Shown: in pieces, positions 34,526-42,622 of the stretch
Position numbering within the stretch: the stretch's first letter is position 1
Layout: each line of letters starts with the position of its first letter
From: JANXPZ01 sp033853925
GTDB taxonomy: Bacteria; Eisenbacteria; RBG-16-71-46
Reading direction: 5' to 3'
DNA: 64,000 nucleotides
NCBI GenBank assembly: GCA_033853925.1
Contig: JAWOLC010000052.1
Location: forward strand, 1-64,000
Made by a program: the position numbers and the translations under genes
Notes under the pieces: generated by a model
Database searches by the model: none
The model's input: only the letters and a program-made list of their open reading frames with translations
Told to the model about the DNA's origin: nothing

Positions 34526-35171
34526 GCGGCCGACGGGCGTCGCCATCCTGGGCGCCGGGGGGATGGGCCGCGAGGTGTACTGGTACCTCGCCACCGCGGG
34601 CGTCGGCCCCCTGGTCTTCGTGGACGACGTGAGCGGCATCCGCACCGTGCGCATGGGCGCGGTCGACGTCCCGGTCGTCGCGGACTGGACCTTCTCGGCG
34701 CGCGAAGGCCGCCCGGCGGTCGCACGCTTCGTGGTCGGCCTGGGCGACCCGCGGGGGAAGAGGCGGATGGTGGAGCGAGCCCTGGGCGCCGGCCTCCAGC
34801 CGATCCCGACGATCGTCCATCCGCGCGCGTGTCTCGCCGCGGGTGACGCGGTCCTGGGCCTGGGCGGCGTCCTCTGCCCGGGCGTGGTCGTCAGCACGAA
34901 CGTGCGCATCGGGGACTACGTCATCTGCAACTGGAACGCCTCGATCGGGCACGACGCCGTGATCGGCGACTTCGCCACGGTCAACCCGGGGGTCTGCGTC
35001 TCGGGAAACGTGCACGTCGCCGAGGACGTCCTCCTCGGGGCCGGCGCGGTCGTGCGCGAGCGCATCCGCATCGCGCCGGGCGTCGTGGTGGGCGCGGCCG
35101 CCTGCGTCGTCAAGGACATCGCCGAGCCCGGCTGCGTGGTCGTGGGCGTGCCGGCCAAGAAGCTGACCTGA
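34512..35171 (+). CDS. NeuD/PglD-like sugar O/N-acyltransferase
   Basis: A 219-residue protein with an N-terminal Rossmann-like sugar-nucleotide domain (GVAILGAGGMGREVYWYL) and a C-terminal left-handed beta-helix of hexapeptide repeats (GGVLCPGVVVSTNVRIGDYV, VVVGAAACVV). The catalytic histidine is probably in NASIGHDAVIGD. Members acetylate amino sugars such as UDP-4-amino-sugars or dTDP-4-amino-sugars. GGAGGG (34501-34506) sits inside the end of the preceding gene, which it overlaps by 14 bases. With the aminotransferase at 32361 it likely makes an N-acylated amino sugar. Confidence 0.85.
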   Translation: MERAERPTGVAILGAGGMGREVYWYLATAGVGPLVFVDDVSGIRTVRMGAVDVPVVADWTFSAREGRPAVARFVVGLGDPRGKRRMVERALGAGLQPIPTIVHPRACLAAGDAVLGLGGVLCPGVVVSTNVRIGDYVICNWNASIGHDAVIGDFATVNPGVCVSGNVHVAEDVLLGAGAVVRERIRIAPGVVVGAAACVVKDIAEPGCVVVGVPAKKLT

Positions 35172-35218
35172 GCCGCGGCGCGCCGCCCGCGGGCTCGCCG
35201 GCGACCTCGGCCGCGGCA

Positions 35219-35245
35219 CCGGCGCCGAGGCCTCTGCGGCGCCGG
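35219..35245 (+). terminator. Hairpin terminator after the NeuD-like gene
   Basis: CCGGCGCC (35219-35226) and GGCGCCGG (35238-35245) form a perfect 8-base stem with an 11-base loop. It sits 48 bases after the stop and just before a new promoter. No T-run. Confidence 0.5.
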
Positions 35246-35265
35246 CTCCGTCCGGCCCGCGCGCC

Positions 35266-35295
35266 TTGCCGCTTCCGGCGGGCGGTTGCTACACT
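35266..35295 (+). promoter_or_regulatory. Extended -10 promoter of the O-antigen ligase gene
   Basis: TTGCCG (35266-35271), an 18-base spacer and TGC-TACACT (-10 at 35290-35295). Transcription should start near 35302, more than 300 bases before the ligase ATG. Confidence 0.6.
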
Positions 35296-35622
35296 GGTGT
35301 CCGCGCGATTGCGCCTCCCTGCCGGCCGGTCGTGGGCCGGAACCCGTGGCCGGCGACGCCTCGGGGCCGATGGGACCGCAGCGCCCAGGGTGGCCGAAGG
35401 GGTGGGTGTGGCCGATAACCGTCTTTCGAGGGGCGCGGTCGGGCTCGCCGCTCCTCCGGGAGTCCGCGCGCGGCCGCAGGAGCCGGCGAGGCGGGGCGCT
35501 CGCGGGCTCGTGGCGATCCCGGCCGCCACCGGACCCCATCATCGGGAGGGCACACCCCGGGTCATGGACGCGCCGCTCACCTCAGGACGGCCACGGATTC
35601 GACGCTTGCGCCGCGGCCACGC
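35296..35622 (+). other. 327-base leader before the ligase, with an open frame of doubtful meaning
   Basis: A plus-strand frame starting at GTG 35297 or TTG 35309 runs without a stop to TGA 35626, which overlaps the ligase ATG as ATGA. Its Arg/Gly/Ala-rich translation resembles no family, so it may be a non-functional leader frame. The ligase itself has no Shine-Dalgarno site. No other element is seen in the stretch. Confidence 0.3.
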
Positions 35623-37071
35623 ATGAGCCTCGCGCCACGCACACTTCGGGCGCCGCGCCCGCTGCTCGGACTGCTGAACCGCCTCGGCGCGGTCCTGCTG
35701 GTCGTGATCACCGGCGCGGTGCTCGGCCTGCAGTACATCGTGCCGAACAAGCGAGTCCTCGCCGTCCTGGCCGCCACCGTGCTGTTCGGCGTGGCCTGGC
35801 GCGTGGACATGGTGTCGGGCCTGGGCGTGTTGTCGCTCGCCCTGCCCTTCCCCCGCAACACCGTGTTCGGCAACACCAACCTCGCCTTCATCCTGCTCCT
35901 GCTCGTGCTCTGGCTGCTGCGCGTCTCCCAGAGGCAGCTCCCCCTGCCGCAGCGCACGCCCGCCGACGCGCCGATGGTCGCGATCTTCATCGCCTACGTG
36001 GTGTCCTTCTACAACGTCACCTCGAGGGAGGCTCTCGGGCTGGGCCTCCTGCGGTTCGAGATCGTCGCCGCGACCATGTTCATGTTCGTCCTGATCACCA
36101 GGAACATCCGCTCGGAGTCGGACTTCCGGCGCCTGCTGGCGTTCCAGGCCGTCACCGTGCTGACCGTCTGCCTCCTCGCGCTCTTCGAGCTGGCCCACCC
36201 GGGCGGCACGGTCGTCCCCGGCTGGATCGGCTTCTCCGGAACCGAGAACCCCGAGATCAACCTCCACACGCTCCGCGTGGGCTCGGCCTTCTTCGACTAC
36301 GAGCTGCTCGCCGAGTTCTGCGCCCTCTTCGGCCTGGTCGTGGTGTTCCTCATGATCCGCGCGGAGAACGTCAGCCTGCGGGTGATGTACGGGGGCCTCC
36401 TCCTGCTCGACGTGTTCGTGCTCTTCGCCGCGGTCACCCGGGGCGCGTTCCTCGCGCTCGCCGGGGGCCTCGCCTACTTCCTGTTCCTCGTCCGGCGGCG
36501 GCTGCGCTTCGTGCCGCTGGTGCTGGCGTCGGCCGGCATCGTGGCGCTCTTCCTGGCCATGGACTTCTACGTGAGCAACTACACGCGGTCGGGGAGCGTG
36601 GTGGGCCGGTTCACCACGGGCCCGCAGTTCAAGGGCATCGTCCCCGCGGACCGGGGCGAGACGTGGACCCTGGCCTTCACGCGCATGCTCGAGCATCCCT
36701 GGATCGGCCACGGTCCCTACTACTCGATCATGACCGGCACGAACGTCTGGACCTGGCCCCACTGCGTCTATCTGCTGATCGCGAACAACGTGGGCCTGCT
36801 CGGTCTCGCCATGTACCTGTGGCTGTTCTGGACCCTGTTCAGGCTCTCCAAGCCGCCCACGGACGATCTGCGCCGGGGCCCCATCGCCGAGAGCTATCTG
36901 ATCATCGCCCGCGTCCAGATGGTGGTGTTCCTGGTGGACGAGATCAAGATCGACTACCTGCGCAACTCCACGTATCAGTTCCAGGTCTGGATGATGTTCG
37001 CCCTGCTCATGTCCGCCCGGCAGCTCACCCACTCCCTGCGGCCCACCAACGGTCAGTCCGTGACTCGGTAG
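35623..37071 (+). CDS. O-antigen ligase / polymerase-family membrane protein
   Basis: A 482-residue integral membrane protein with about eleven helices and the Wzy_C (O-antigen ligase) signature. TRGAFLALAGGLAYFL lies in the conserved helix. The large periplasmic loop holds the catalytic-type arginine region RSGSVVGRF and ends with HPWIGHGPYYS. It either polymerises repeat units (Wzy) or ligates glycan to an acceptor; family members do both and the sequence does not decide. The start at 35623 lacks a ribosome site. Its 3' end overlaps the opposing GT2 by 19 bases tail to tail. Confidence 0.85.
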   Translation: MSLAPRTLRAPRPLLGLLNRLGAVLLVVITGAVLGLQYIVPNKRVLAVLAATVLFGVAWRVDMVSGLGVLSLALPFPRNTVFGNTNLAFILLLLVLWLLRVSQRQLPLPQRTPADAPMVAIFIAYVVSFYNVTSREALGLGLLRFEIVAATMFMFVLITRNIRSESDFRRLLAFQAVTVLTVCLLALFELAHPGGTVVPGWIGFSGTENPEINLHTLRVGSAFFDYELLAEFCALFGLVVVFLMIRAENVSLRVMYGGLLLLDVFVLFAAVTRGAFLALAGGLAYFLFLVRRRLRFVPLVLASAGIVALFLAMDFYVSNYTRSGSVVGRFTTGPQFKGIVPADRGETWTLAFTRMLEHPWIGHGPYYSIMTGTNVWTWPHCVYLLIANNVGLLGLAMYLWLFWTLFRLSKPPTDDLRRGPIAESYLIIARVQMVVFLVDEIKIDYLRNSTYQFQVWMMFALLMSARQLTHSLRPTNGQSVTR

Positions 37072-37742
37072 CGGAGCAGGGTGAAGAACGCCTCGAACGC
37101 GTCACGCCACCCGATCTTCTTGCCCTGGGCGCGAGTGCGGTAGTGGAAGTGGATGGGCACCTCGAGGATGCGCTCCCCCCGGCGGGCCACGCGCGCGGTC
37201 ACCTCGGGGCAGAACTCGAAGCGCTCGCAGCGCAGGGGGAGAGACTTGAGGAGGTCGGCGCGGAAGGCCTTGTAGCCGGTGGCTTCGTCGGTGAGCCGCA
37301 ACCCGTACAGCGCGTTCGCCACGAAGTTCAGGACGAGCACGCCCAGCTTGTAGTGGGTGAACGGCAGGTCGTTGCGCGGGTCCAGGTAGCGGGAGCCGTA
37401 GACCACCTTGGCCTCCCCGAGCGCGATGGGCTCCACGAGCCGCGGATAGTCCTCCGGGTCGTATTCGAGGTCGGCGTCCTGGACGATGACGATGTCGCCC
37501 TTCGCCTCGGCCAGCGCGCTGCGGATCGCCGCGCCCTTGCCCCGGTTCCTGGCATGGACGAGGAGGCGGATCGGCAGCCTCGCGGCGAGCCGGGCCAGCA
37601 GCTCGCGCGTCCCGTCGGTGGAGCCGTCGTCCACGACGATGATCTCCTTGTCCAGCGGCACGGCCACCACGCGCTCCAGGAGCCGCTCCACCGTGGAGCG
37701 CTCGTTGTAGGCCGGCACGAGGATCGAGAGCAGCGGGGCCAG
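37053..37742 (-). CDS. Glycosyltransferase family 2 (dolichyl-phosphate mannose synthase-like), CTG start
   Basis: About 229 residues. IIVVDDGSTDGTREL, IVQDADLEYDPEDYPRL (DxD) and TDEATGYKAFR mark a DPM1/GT2 family enzyme charging a polyprenyl phosphate. The first standard start (GTG 37718) would delete strand 1 (LLSILVPAYNE) of the fold. A CTG at 37742 restores it and has a perfect AAGGAG (37755-37750) at ordinary spacing; no ATG, GTG or TTG exists further upstream in frame. The TGCTAGAAT box at 37811-37803 is the likely promoter. Best annotated with a CTG start. Confidence 0.82.
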   Translation of the reverse strand: MAPLLSILVPAYNERSTVERLLERVVAVPLDKEIIVVDDGSTDGTRELLARLAARLPIRLLVHARNRGKGAAIRSALAEAKGDIVIVQDADLEYDPEDYPRLVEPIALGEAKVVYGSRYLDPRNDLPFTHYKLGVLVLNFVANALYGLRLTDEATGYKAFRADLLKSLPLRCERFEFCPEVTARVARRGERILEVPIHFHYRTRAQGKKIGWRDAFEAFFTLLRYRVTD

Positions 37743-37802
37743 GCGGGCGCTCCTTGTGGGGGACGGGCGGCGAGGGCTCCGAGTGGGAGATGCGAGCGCC
37801 GG

Positions 37803-37811
37803 ATTCTAGCA
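37803..37811 (-). promoter_or_regulatory. Extended -10 element of the minus-strand GT2
   Basis: TGCTAGAAT on the minus strand, about 55 bases before the CTG start at 37742. No clear -35 box. Confidence 0.45.
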
Positions 37812-37858
37812 GAGCGCCGCGAGGGGGAGGCAGCGCCACGGGGGCCCCTGTTGCACCG

Positions 37859-37867
37859 TGCTATAGT
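37859..37867 (+). promoter_or_regulatory. Extended -10 element upstream of the FemAB-like gene
   Basis: TGCTATAGT (37859-37867), five of six matches to the consensus hexamer. It lies 9 bases before the ATG of the short ORF at 37877 and diverges from the minus-strand element at 37803-37811. No good -35 box is present, as expected for an extended -10 type. Confidence 0.5.
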
Positions 37868-37876
37868 GTCGTCGCC

Positions 37877-38014
37877 ATGAGTGCTCCAGGCATGGCCGCA
37901 GGGCCGTCGCCGATCTCACGGGGGCGCCGCTCGTCTCCGACCACCGCCCCCCGCCCGGCGCCCCCTCTTCCGCCCACGACCGGGTCCCCCTTCTCGAGAG
38001 GCCTCGACCGCTGA
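37877..38014 (+). CDS. Possible 45-residue upstream ORF, leaderless
   Basis: A short Pro/Ser/Arg-rich frame (MSAPGMAAGPSPISRG...) that begins where the TGCTATAGT promoter should start transcription. It ends with a TGA whose first bases overlap the proposed CTG start of the FemAB-like gene (CTGA). The product shows no motif and is probably a leader for translational coupling rather than a functional protein. A sequencing or evolutionary frameshift joining it to the next gene is an alternative. Confidence 0.35.
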   Translation: MSAPGMAAGPSPISRGRRSSPTTAPRPAPPLPPTTGSPFSRGLDR

Positions 38015-39027
38015 GAATTCGCCCGTTCATCGCCGCTGACCGCGAGCCCTGGGACGCGTACGTGCACGCCCGGGCCGACTCGCACTTCGGCCAGCTCACG
38101 GCATGGAGGGAGCTGATCGTCGAGACCTACGGCTGCCGGCCCCACTACTGGCTGGCCGAGGACGGGGACCGGATCCGGGGCGTTCTGCCGCTCTTCGAGC
38201 GGCGCGGCCGGGAGCCGGCGCTCTTCTCGGCCCCCGGAGGGCTGCTCGCGGATGACGAGGCGAGCGCGGCCGCGCTCCTCGAGCCGGCCCGCGAGGCGCT
38301 CGCCCGGGGGAAGCTGGAGTACATCGAGCTGCGTGACCAGCGCCGGGCCTGGCCGGGCCTCGAGACGAGCCAGGAGCACGTCACGATGGTGCTGGAGCTG
38401 GCGGGCGACGCCGAGGCGCAATGGCGCGCCCTGGACGGCAAGCTGCGGAACCAGATCCGCAAGTCGGAGAAGGCGGGATTCGAGGCGCGCTGGGGTCGAG
38501 AGCTGGCGCCGCTCTTCCACGCGGTCCTGCTCGAGAACCTGCGCGATCTGGGCACGCCCGTGCGCGATCTTCCCTACTTTCGCCGGGCGCTGGAGGTCCT
38601 GGGACCGGCGGCCGACGTGCTGGTCCTGCTCCATCGCGGCGAGCCGGCCGGCGCGATGTTCGCCGTGGCGCACGGCGAGACCATGTCCGACCCGTGGGCC
38701 TCCTCCCTGCGCCGCTATTTCGCCCTCTGCCCGAACCAGATGCTCTACTGGCTGGGGCTGCAGCGCACCCTGGCCCTGGGCCTGCGCCGCTTCGATTTCG
38801 GCCGCAGCCAGTGGCACTCGAGCACCTATCGCTTCAAGGAGCAATGGGGGGCCGTGCCCGTGCCGCTCTTCTATCAGTACGCCCTGGGCCGCGCGCGTCG
38901 CCTCCCCACCCTCGAGCGGCAGAAGGCCGGCTACGCTCTGGCGGTGACCCTGTGGCGCCGGCTACCCTTGCCGATCGCCCGCCCGCTCGGCGAGCGGGTC
39001 AAGCGACTGTTCCCGGAGGTCCTGTGA
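38011..39027 (+). CDS. FemAB-like GNAT protein, PEP-CTERM polysaccharide-locus type; CTG start proposed
   Basis: About 338 residues of GNAT/FemAB fold. It begins LRIRPFIAADREPWDAYV, contains HFGQLTAWRELI, GKLRNQIRKSEKAGF and a C-terminal half LYWLGLQRTLALGLRRFDFGRS ending in KEQWG. Relatives sit in exosortase/PEP-CTERM exopolysaccharide loci; their reaction is unproven, perhaps aminoacyl or acyl transfer. The first standard start (GTG 38062) removes the conserved IR...D..WD.YV opening. CTG 38011 keeps it, overlaps the previous TGA, and has GAGAGG 9 bases upstream. It leads a plus-strand operon with an acetyltransferase, a giant membrane protein and a deacetylase. Confidence 0.78.
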   Translation: MRIRPFIAADREPWDAYVHARADSHFGQLTAWRELIVETYGCRPHYWLAEDGDRIRGVLPLFERRGREPALFSAPGGLLADDEASAAALLEPAREALARGKLEYIELRDQRRAWPGLETSQEHVTMVLELAGDAEAQWRALDGKLRNQIRKSEKAGFEARWGRELAPLFHAVLLENLRDLGTPVRDLPYFRRALEVLGPAADVLVLLHRGEPAGAMFAVAHGETMSDPWASSLRRYFALCPNQMLYWLGLQRTLALGLRRFDFGRSQWHSSTYRFKEQWGAVPVPLFYQYALGRARRLPTLERQKAGYALAVTLWRRLPLPIARPLGERVKRLFPEVL

Positions 39028-39064
39028 CGCCGGCCCGCGGCCGGGCGGGCGAAGGAGAGCGGCC

Positions 39065-39565
39065 TTGAAGATCAGCGCACGTGTTCCCCGCCGGCAGTAC
39101 GAGCGCGAGATCGCCCCCCGCAGCCTGCTGCGCACGCTCTGGCAGAAGTCCCTCCACATCCTGGCGCGCTTCTGCATCCCGCCCGGCCCGCGGCTCTGGC
39201 TCTATCGCGGCATGGGGATCGCGATCGGCCGCCACGTCTTCGTGGGGCTCGACACCTGGCTCGACGACCAGTTCCCCGAGCTGATCCGCATCGAGGACGA
39301 GGTCACGATCTCCTTCCGCGTCATGGTCGTCGTGCACGACGACGCCCGGCGCATGGACCGGACGGCCCCGGGAGCGGGAGACGGCACGGTGGCGCCGGTG
39401 GTGCTGGAGCGGGGCTGCTATCTCGGCGCCGGCTGCATCATCCTCCCCGGCGTCACCGTGGGGCGCGGGGCCGTGGTCGGCGCGGGAGCCGTCGTGACCC
39501 GGGACGTGCCCCCCGGCAAGCTGGCGGTTGGCGTGCCGGCCCGTGTCCTCAAGGACGTGGGTTGA
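39065..39565 (+). CDS. Hexapeptide-repeat O-acetyltransferase
   Basis: A 166-residue left-handed beta-helix acyltransferase of the maltose/serine acetyltransferase type. The segment VVHDDARRMDRT carries the likely catalytic histidine. The coil repeats are YLGAGCIILPGVTVGRG and AVVGAGAVVTRDVPP, ending VGVPARVLKDVG as usual. It probably acetylates a glycan or sugar intermediate. The TTG start has a well-spaced AAGGAG (39052-39057). Its stop overlaps the next start as TTGA. Confidence 0.83.
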   Translation: MKISARVPRRQYEREIAPRSLLRTLWQKSLHILARFCIPPGPRLWLYRGMGIAIGRHVFVGLDTWLDDQFPELIRIEDEVTISFRVMVVVHDDARRMDRTAPGAGDGTVAPVVLERGCYLGAGCIILPGVTVGRGAVVGAGAVVTRDVPPGKLAVGVPARVLKDVG

Positions 39566-41592
39566 GAGGCTCGCGCGCGCCGCTGGCGCCCCTCGCCCTC
39601 GGCCTGCTCGCCGTCGCCGGCTGGCTCGTCCCCGGCGTGGCCGGTCAGGCGCTCCTCTATCCCCTGCTCGGCGTCTTTCCCGGGATGGCGATCGCCGCGC
39701 TGCTGGCCGGGGCGCGCCAGCCCCGCTGGACGCTGGGGCTGGCCTTCGCGCCGCTGGCGAGCGCGGCGGGCGGGGCCCTGCTCCTTCTCGCCGGCCTGCC
39801 GCTGGCCCCCACGGCTCTCGGCCTCGCGGCAGCAGGCTGGCTGCTGTGGACCGCGCTCGAGGCCGCGCGGGCAACGCGGACCGGCGCTCCGCCGCCCGGG
39901 CCAGGCGGCGAGCCGCGCGCCGACCTCCGCTTCCTCGTCCTCTTCGCCGTGGGGATCGCGCTGCTCACGAGCGTGCCATGGCTCCTGAACCCCTGGCTGC
40001 GCTCCCGCTCGGACGCCTGGATCCACGGCGGCATCGTCTGGGACATCGTGCGGCACGGCATTCCGCCCGAGGATCCGCGCTTCGTCGGGCTGAGGCTCAA
40101 CTACGTCTGGTTCTTCAATCTCTTCATCGCCCTCGCGACCGGGCTCACGGGGCGCGACCCGTTCGTCTTCATGATGCTCTTCAACGCCGTCAACCTGGGC
40201 GTGTGCATCGCCCTCGTGTACCGCCTGGCGCTGGAGCTGTGGCGCGAGCGCTGGGCGGCGGCCGGAGCCGCGATCCTCGTTCCGGTCGGCCTGGGCGCCG
40301 GCAACTGGCTGCTCTGGTCGCTCCCGGTGCTGAAGAAGCTGCTCGGCTCGCCGCACGGCTGGGCGGACGCCGCGAGCCAAGTGCGCGCCCTCCGCTGGGG
40401 CACTTGTGACGTCCTCGCCAGCCTCGGCGCGCCTTTCGCCTACATGGTCAACACGCTCGACAAGTTCACGGTGGGCACGGCCCTCTCCTACGCCTGGCTG
40501 ATGATGCTGGCGTACCTGTGGGCGATGGTCTCGTGGCTGGCGCGCGGGAGCCGGCGGGCCCTGGTGTGGGCCGGCGCGGGGGCGGCGGGGATGCTCTTCT
40601 TCCATGGAGTCGTCGGCTTGAGCGTGATCCCGGTGGCTCTCGGCGCCCTGGCCGTCGCCTGGCTGGCCTCGTTCCGCTGGCCATGGCTCCCCCGGGGCCG
40701 GCTGCTCGGGCTCGCCGGGGCGACGGCGGCCGGAGCCCTGCTCGCCGCGCCCTACACCCTCGCCATCTCGAGGGGCTGGTCCGCGGAGGAAACGGCAGTG
40801 CCGAACCAGTACGTCCACTTCGGCCTGAAGATGGCCTGGACGATGGCGGCGTCCCTGGCGGTCGTGGCCGCGCTCGCCGGCCGCGGCCTGCTGCGGGTGG
40901 CGCGCGAGCGGAATCCAGGCGGGGCGGCGCTCGCGCTCTTCACGCTGGGCATGGCGCTCTTCGCCCTGATCGTGCACCTCCCGCTCGACAACGAGACCAA
41001 GTTCGTGTTCGAGGTCTTCTTCCCCCTGGCGATCTTCGCGGGGCCGGCGCTGCCTCCCTTCGCGGCCGCCACCGTGCGCCGGCTGGGGGCGCCCCTGGGC
41101 GCGGCCGCCCTGGCCCTGCTCTTCCTCGTCCCGCCCGTGGTCATGCTGGCCAGCTACGCGCTGGACCCCTCCGGCCGGACCGATCCGGCGGTCGCTCCCG
41201 CCCCCGGCGAGGACGCGCTCTATGCCTGGATCCGCGCGCACGTGCCCGACGACGGCTACCTCGTGGACCGCGGCGGTCGGGATCTCGTCATGGTGAAGGC
41301 GCAGCGTCGCCTCTGGGTCGGCACGACCTCCGGGCCCGAGAGAGCCGCCTTCCCTGCACGCGAGCTGGCCCGGCGGCGGGCAGTGGAAGCGGACCTCTAC
41401 GGCTCCGCGGACTCCCTGGAGGCGGACGCGCGCGCGCTGGCCGGCCTGGGGCGGCCGGCCTACGTGCTCTATCGCCTCTCCGACTTCCGGGAGGCGAAGC
41501 CCTGGCGCGCGCTCGAGGCGCGGTACCAGAGGTTCATGACCGTGTACACGACCAGGGAGTTCCGGCTCTACCGCGTGCGGAGCGAGCGGTGA
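39562..41592 (+). CDS. Giant GT-C-like membrane protein, paralogue A
   Basis: A 676-residue protein with about fourteen membrane helices and a soluble C-terminal tail (from about 550). After three N-terminal helices it carries NPWLRSRSDAWIHGGIVWDI followed by VRHGIPPEDPRFVG and LNYVWFFNLFIA. The acidic/His loop is in the place of the GT-C catalytic loop. Near the end AQRRLWVG and a Rossmann-like LGRPAYVLYRL tail appear. The same motifs recur in the protein at 42623, so they are diverged paralogues. I recognise no named family; a polyprenyl-sugar-using glycosyltransferase is inferred. TTG start overlaps the upstream stop; stop overlaps the deacetylase start (GTGA). Confidence 0.78.
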   Translation: MRGSRAPLAPLALGLLAVAGWLVPGVAGQALLYPLLGVFPGMAIAALLAGARQPRWTLGLAFAPLASAAGGALLLLAGLPLAPTALGLAAAGWLLWTALEAARATRTGAPPPGPGGEPRADLRFLVLFAVGIALLTSVPWLLNPWLRSRSDAWIHGGIVWDIVRHGIPPEDPRFVGLRLNYVWFFNLFIALATGLTGRDPFVFMMLFNAVNLGVCIALVYRLALELWRERWAAAGAAILVPVGLGAGNWLLWSLPVLKKLLGSPHGWADAASQVRALRWGTCDVLASLGAPFAYMVNTLDKFTVGTALSYAWLMMLAYLWAMVSWLARGSRRALVWAGAGAAGMLFFHGVVGLSVIPVALGALAVAWLASFRWPWLPRGRLLGLAGATAAGALLAAPYTLAISRGWSAEETAVPNQYVHFGLKMAWTMAASLAVVAALAGRGLLRVARERNPGGAALALFTLGMALFALIVHLPLDNETKFVFEVFFPLAIFAGPALPPFAAATVRRLGAPLGAAALALLFLVPPVVMLASYALDPSGRTDPAVAPAPGEDALYAWIRAHVPDDGYLVDRGGRDLVMVKAQRRLWVGTTSGPERAAFPARELARRRAVEADLYGSADSLEADARALAGLGRPAYVLYRLSDFREAKPWRALEARYQRFMTVYTTREFRLYRVRSER

Positions 41593-42452
41593 ACCCGGCG
41601 GCGTTCTCGCTCGACATCGAGGACTGGTATCACTCGGAGCTGATCGACCGACGCGACCGGCACGGCCACGGCATGACCGTGGTGCGTCCCGGCACCGAGG
41701 CGCTGCTCGACCTCTTCGCCAGCCGGGGCGTGCGCGCCACCTTCTTCGTGCTCGGCGACGTGGCGCGAGAGCATCCCGACCTCGTCCAGCGTCTCGCCGC
41801 CGAGGGACACGAGCTGGGCTGCCACGGCATGGACCACCGCCCGCTCTGGGAGCTGGACCCCGCGGGATTTCGCCGGCAGCTCGTCGAGTTTCGCCGGGTC
41901 GTCGAGGGAATCCTCGGAGGCTTCCCCGTCACCGGATTCCGCGCGCCGGTTTTCAGCCTCGATCCCTCCACGGCCTGGGCGCTGGAGGTGCTGCGCGAGC
42001 AGGGCTACCGCTACGACTCGAGCATCTTCCCCGCCAAGGTGCCGACCTACGGCATGTCGCGGGCACCCCTGACCATCTACCGGCCGGCGCACGACGATCT
42101 CGCGCGCCACGACCCCCAGGGAGAGGTCGTGGAATTCCCGGTGGCCGTCCAGCAGTGGGGGCCGCTGCGGGTGCCGGTGGGGGGCGGCTTCTACCTGCGC
42201 GCTCTTCCACTGTGGATGGTCCGCCGCTCGCTCGACGAGATCCTCAAGGAGCGTCCGGTGGCCCTCTACCTGCACCCCCGGGAGTACGTGCCCGAGCAGC
42301 GGCGCCTGCGCCTGGCCCCCTGGCAGGCGCTCGTCACCTACACCAACCTGCACACCGTCCGGCCGAAGCTGGAAAGCCTGTTCTCCCGCTACGCCTGGGT
42401 GACGATGCGCGAGGCTCTGGAGCGGGGCGGCCACCTGCCCGCGGGCGCGTGA
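41589..42452 (+). CDS. Polysaccharide deacetylase with DUF3473-type C-terminus (PEP-CTERM locus subfamily)
   Basis: A 287-residue carbohydrate esterase family 4 protein. Catalytic Asp9 and metal-site Asp12 are in FSLDIEDWYHS. RATFFVLGDVA and GHELGCHGMDHR hold the metal histidine region, and GFRAPVFSLD is motif 3. The C-terminal part (PVGGGFYLRALPLWM, LYLHPREY) matches the DUF3473 extension of deacetylases in exosortase/PEP-CTERM exopolysaccharide loci. No signal peptide is visible. It would remove N-acetyl groups from a hexosamine in the polymer or its lipid-linked unit. The GTG at 41589 overlaps the preceding stop. Confidence 0.88.
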   Translation: MNPAAFSLDIEDWYHSELIDRRDRHGHGMTVVRPGTEALLDLFASRGVRATFFVLGDVAREHPDLVQRLAAEGHELGCHGMDHRPLWELDPAGFRRQLVEFRRVVEGILGGFPVTGFRAPVFSLDPSTAWALEVLREQGYRYDSSIFPAKVPTYGMSRAPLTIYRPAHDDLARHDPQGEVVEFPVAVQQWGPLRVPVGGGFYLRALPLWMVRRSLDEILKERPVALYLHPREYVPEQRRLRLAPWQALVTYTNLHTVRPKLESLFSRYAWVTMREALERGGHLPAGA

Positions 42453-42520
42453 TGCCCGGCGCCGCTTCTCCCGGCGCGCGCGCCCGGGCTCGGGCGGTGG
42501 CCGTCACGCGGGGCCTGGCC

Positions 42521-42526
42521 TATGAT
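42521..42526 (+). promoter_or_regulatory. Candidate -10 box for the gene at 42623
   Basis: TATGAT in the 170-base gap after the deacetylase, about 97 bases before the ATG. No -35 box is clear and the gene has no evident ribosome site. Confidence 0.3.
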
Positions 42527-42622
42527 CGCGGAGCCGCCGGCGGCCGGCCGGGCCCGCAGCCCGCGCCGGGCCTCGCGACTCCTCGGCTTCCTGCCTTCGC
42601 CTCGGGACACGCGCGCTAGACC

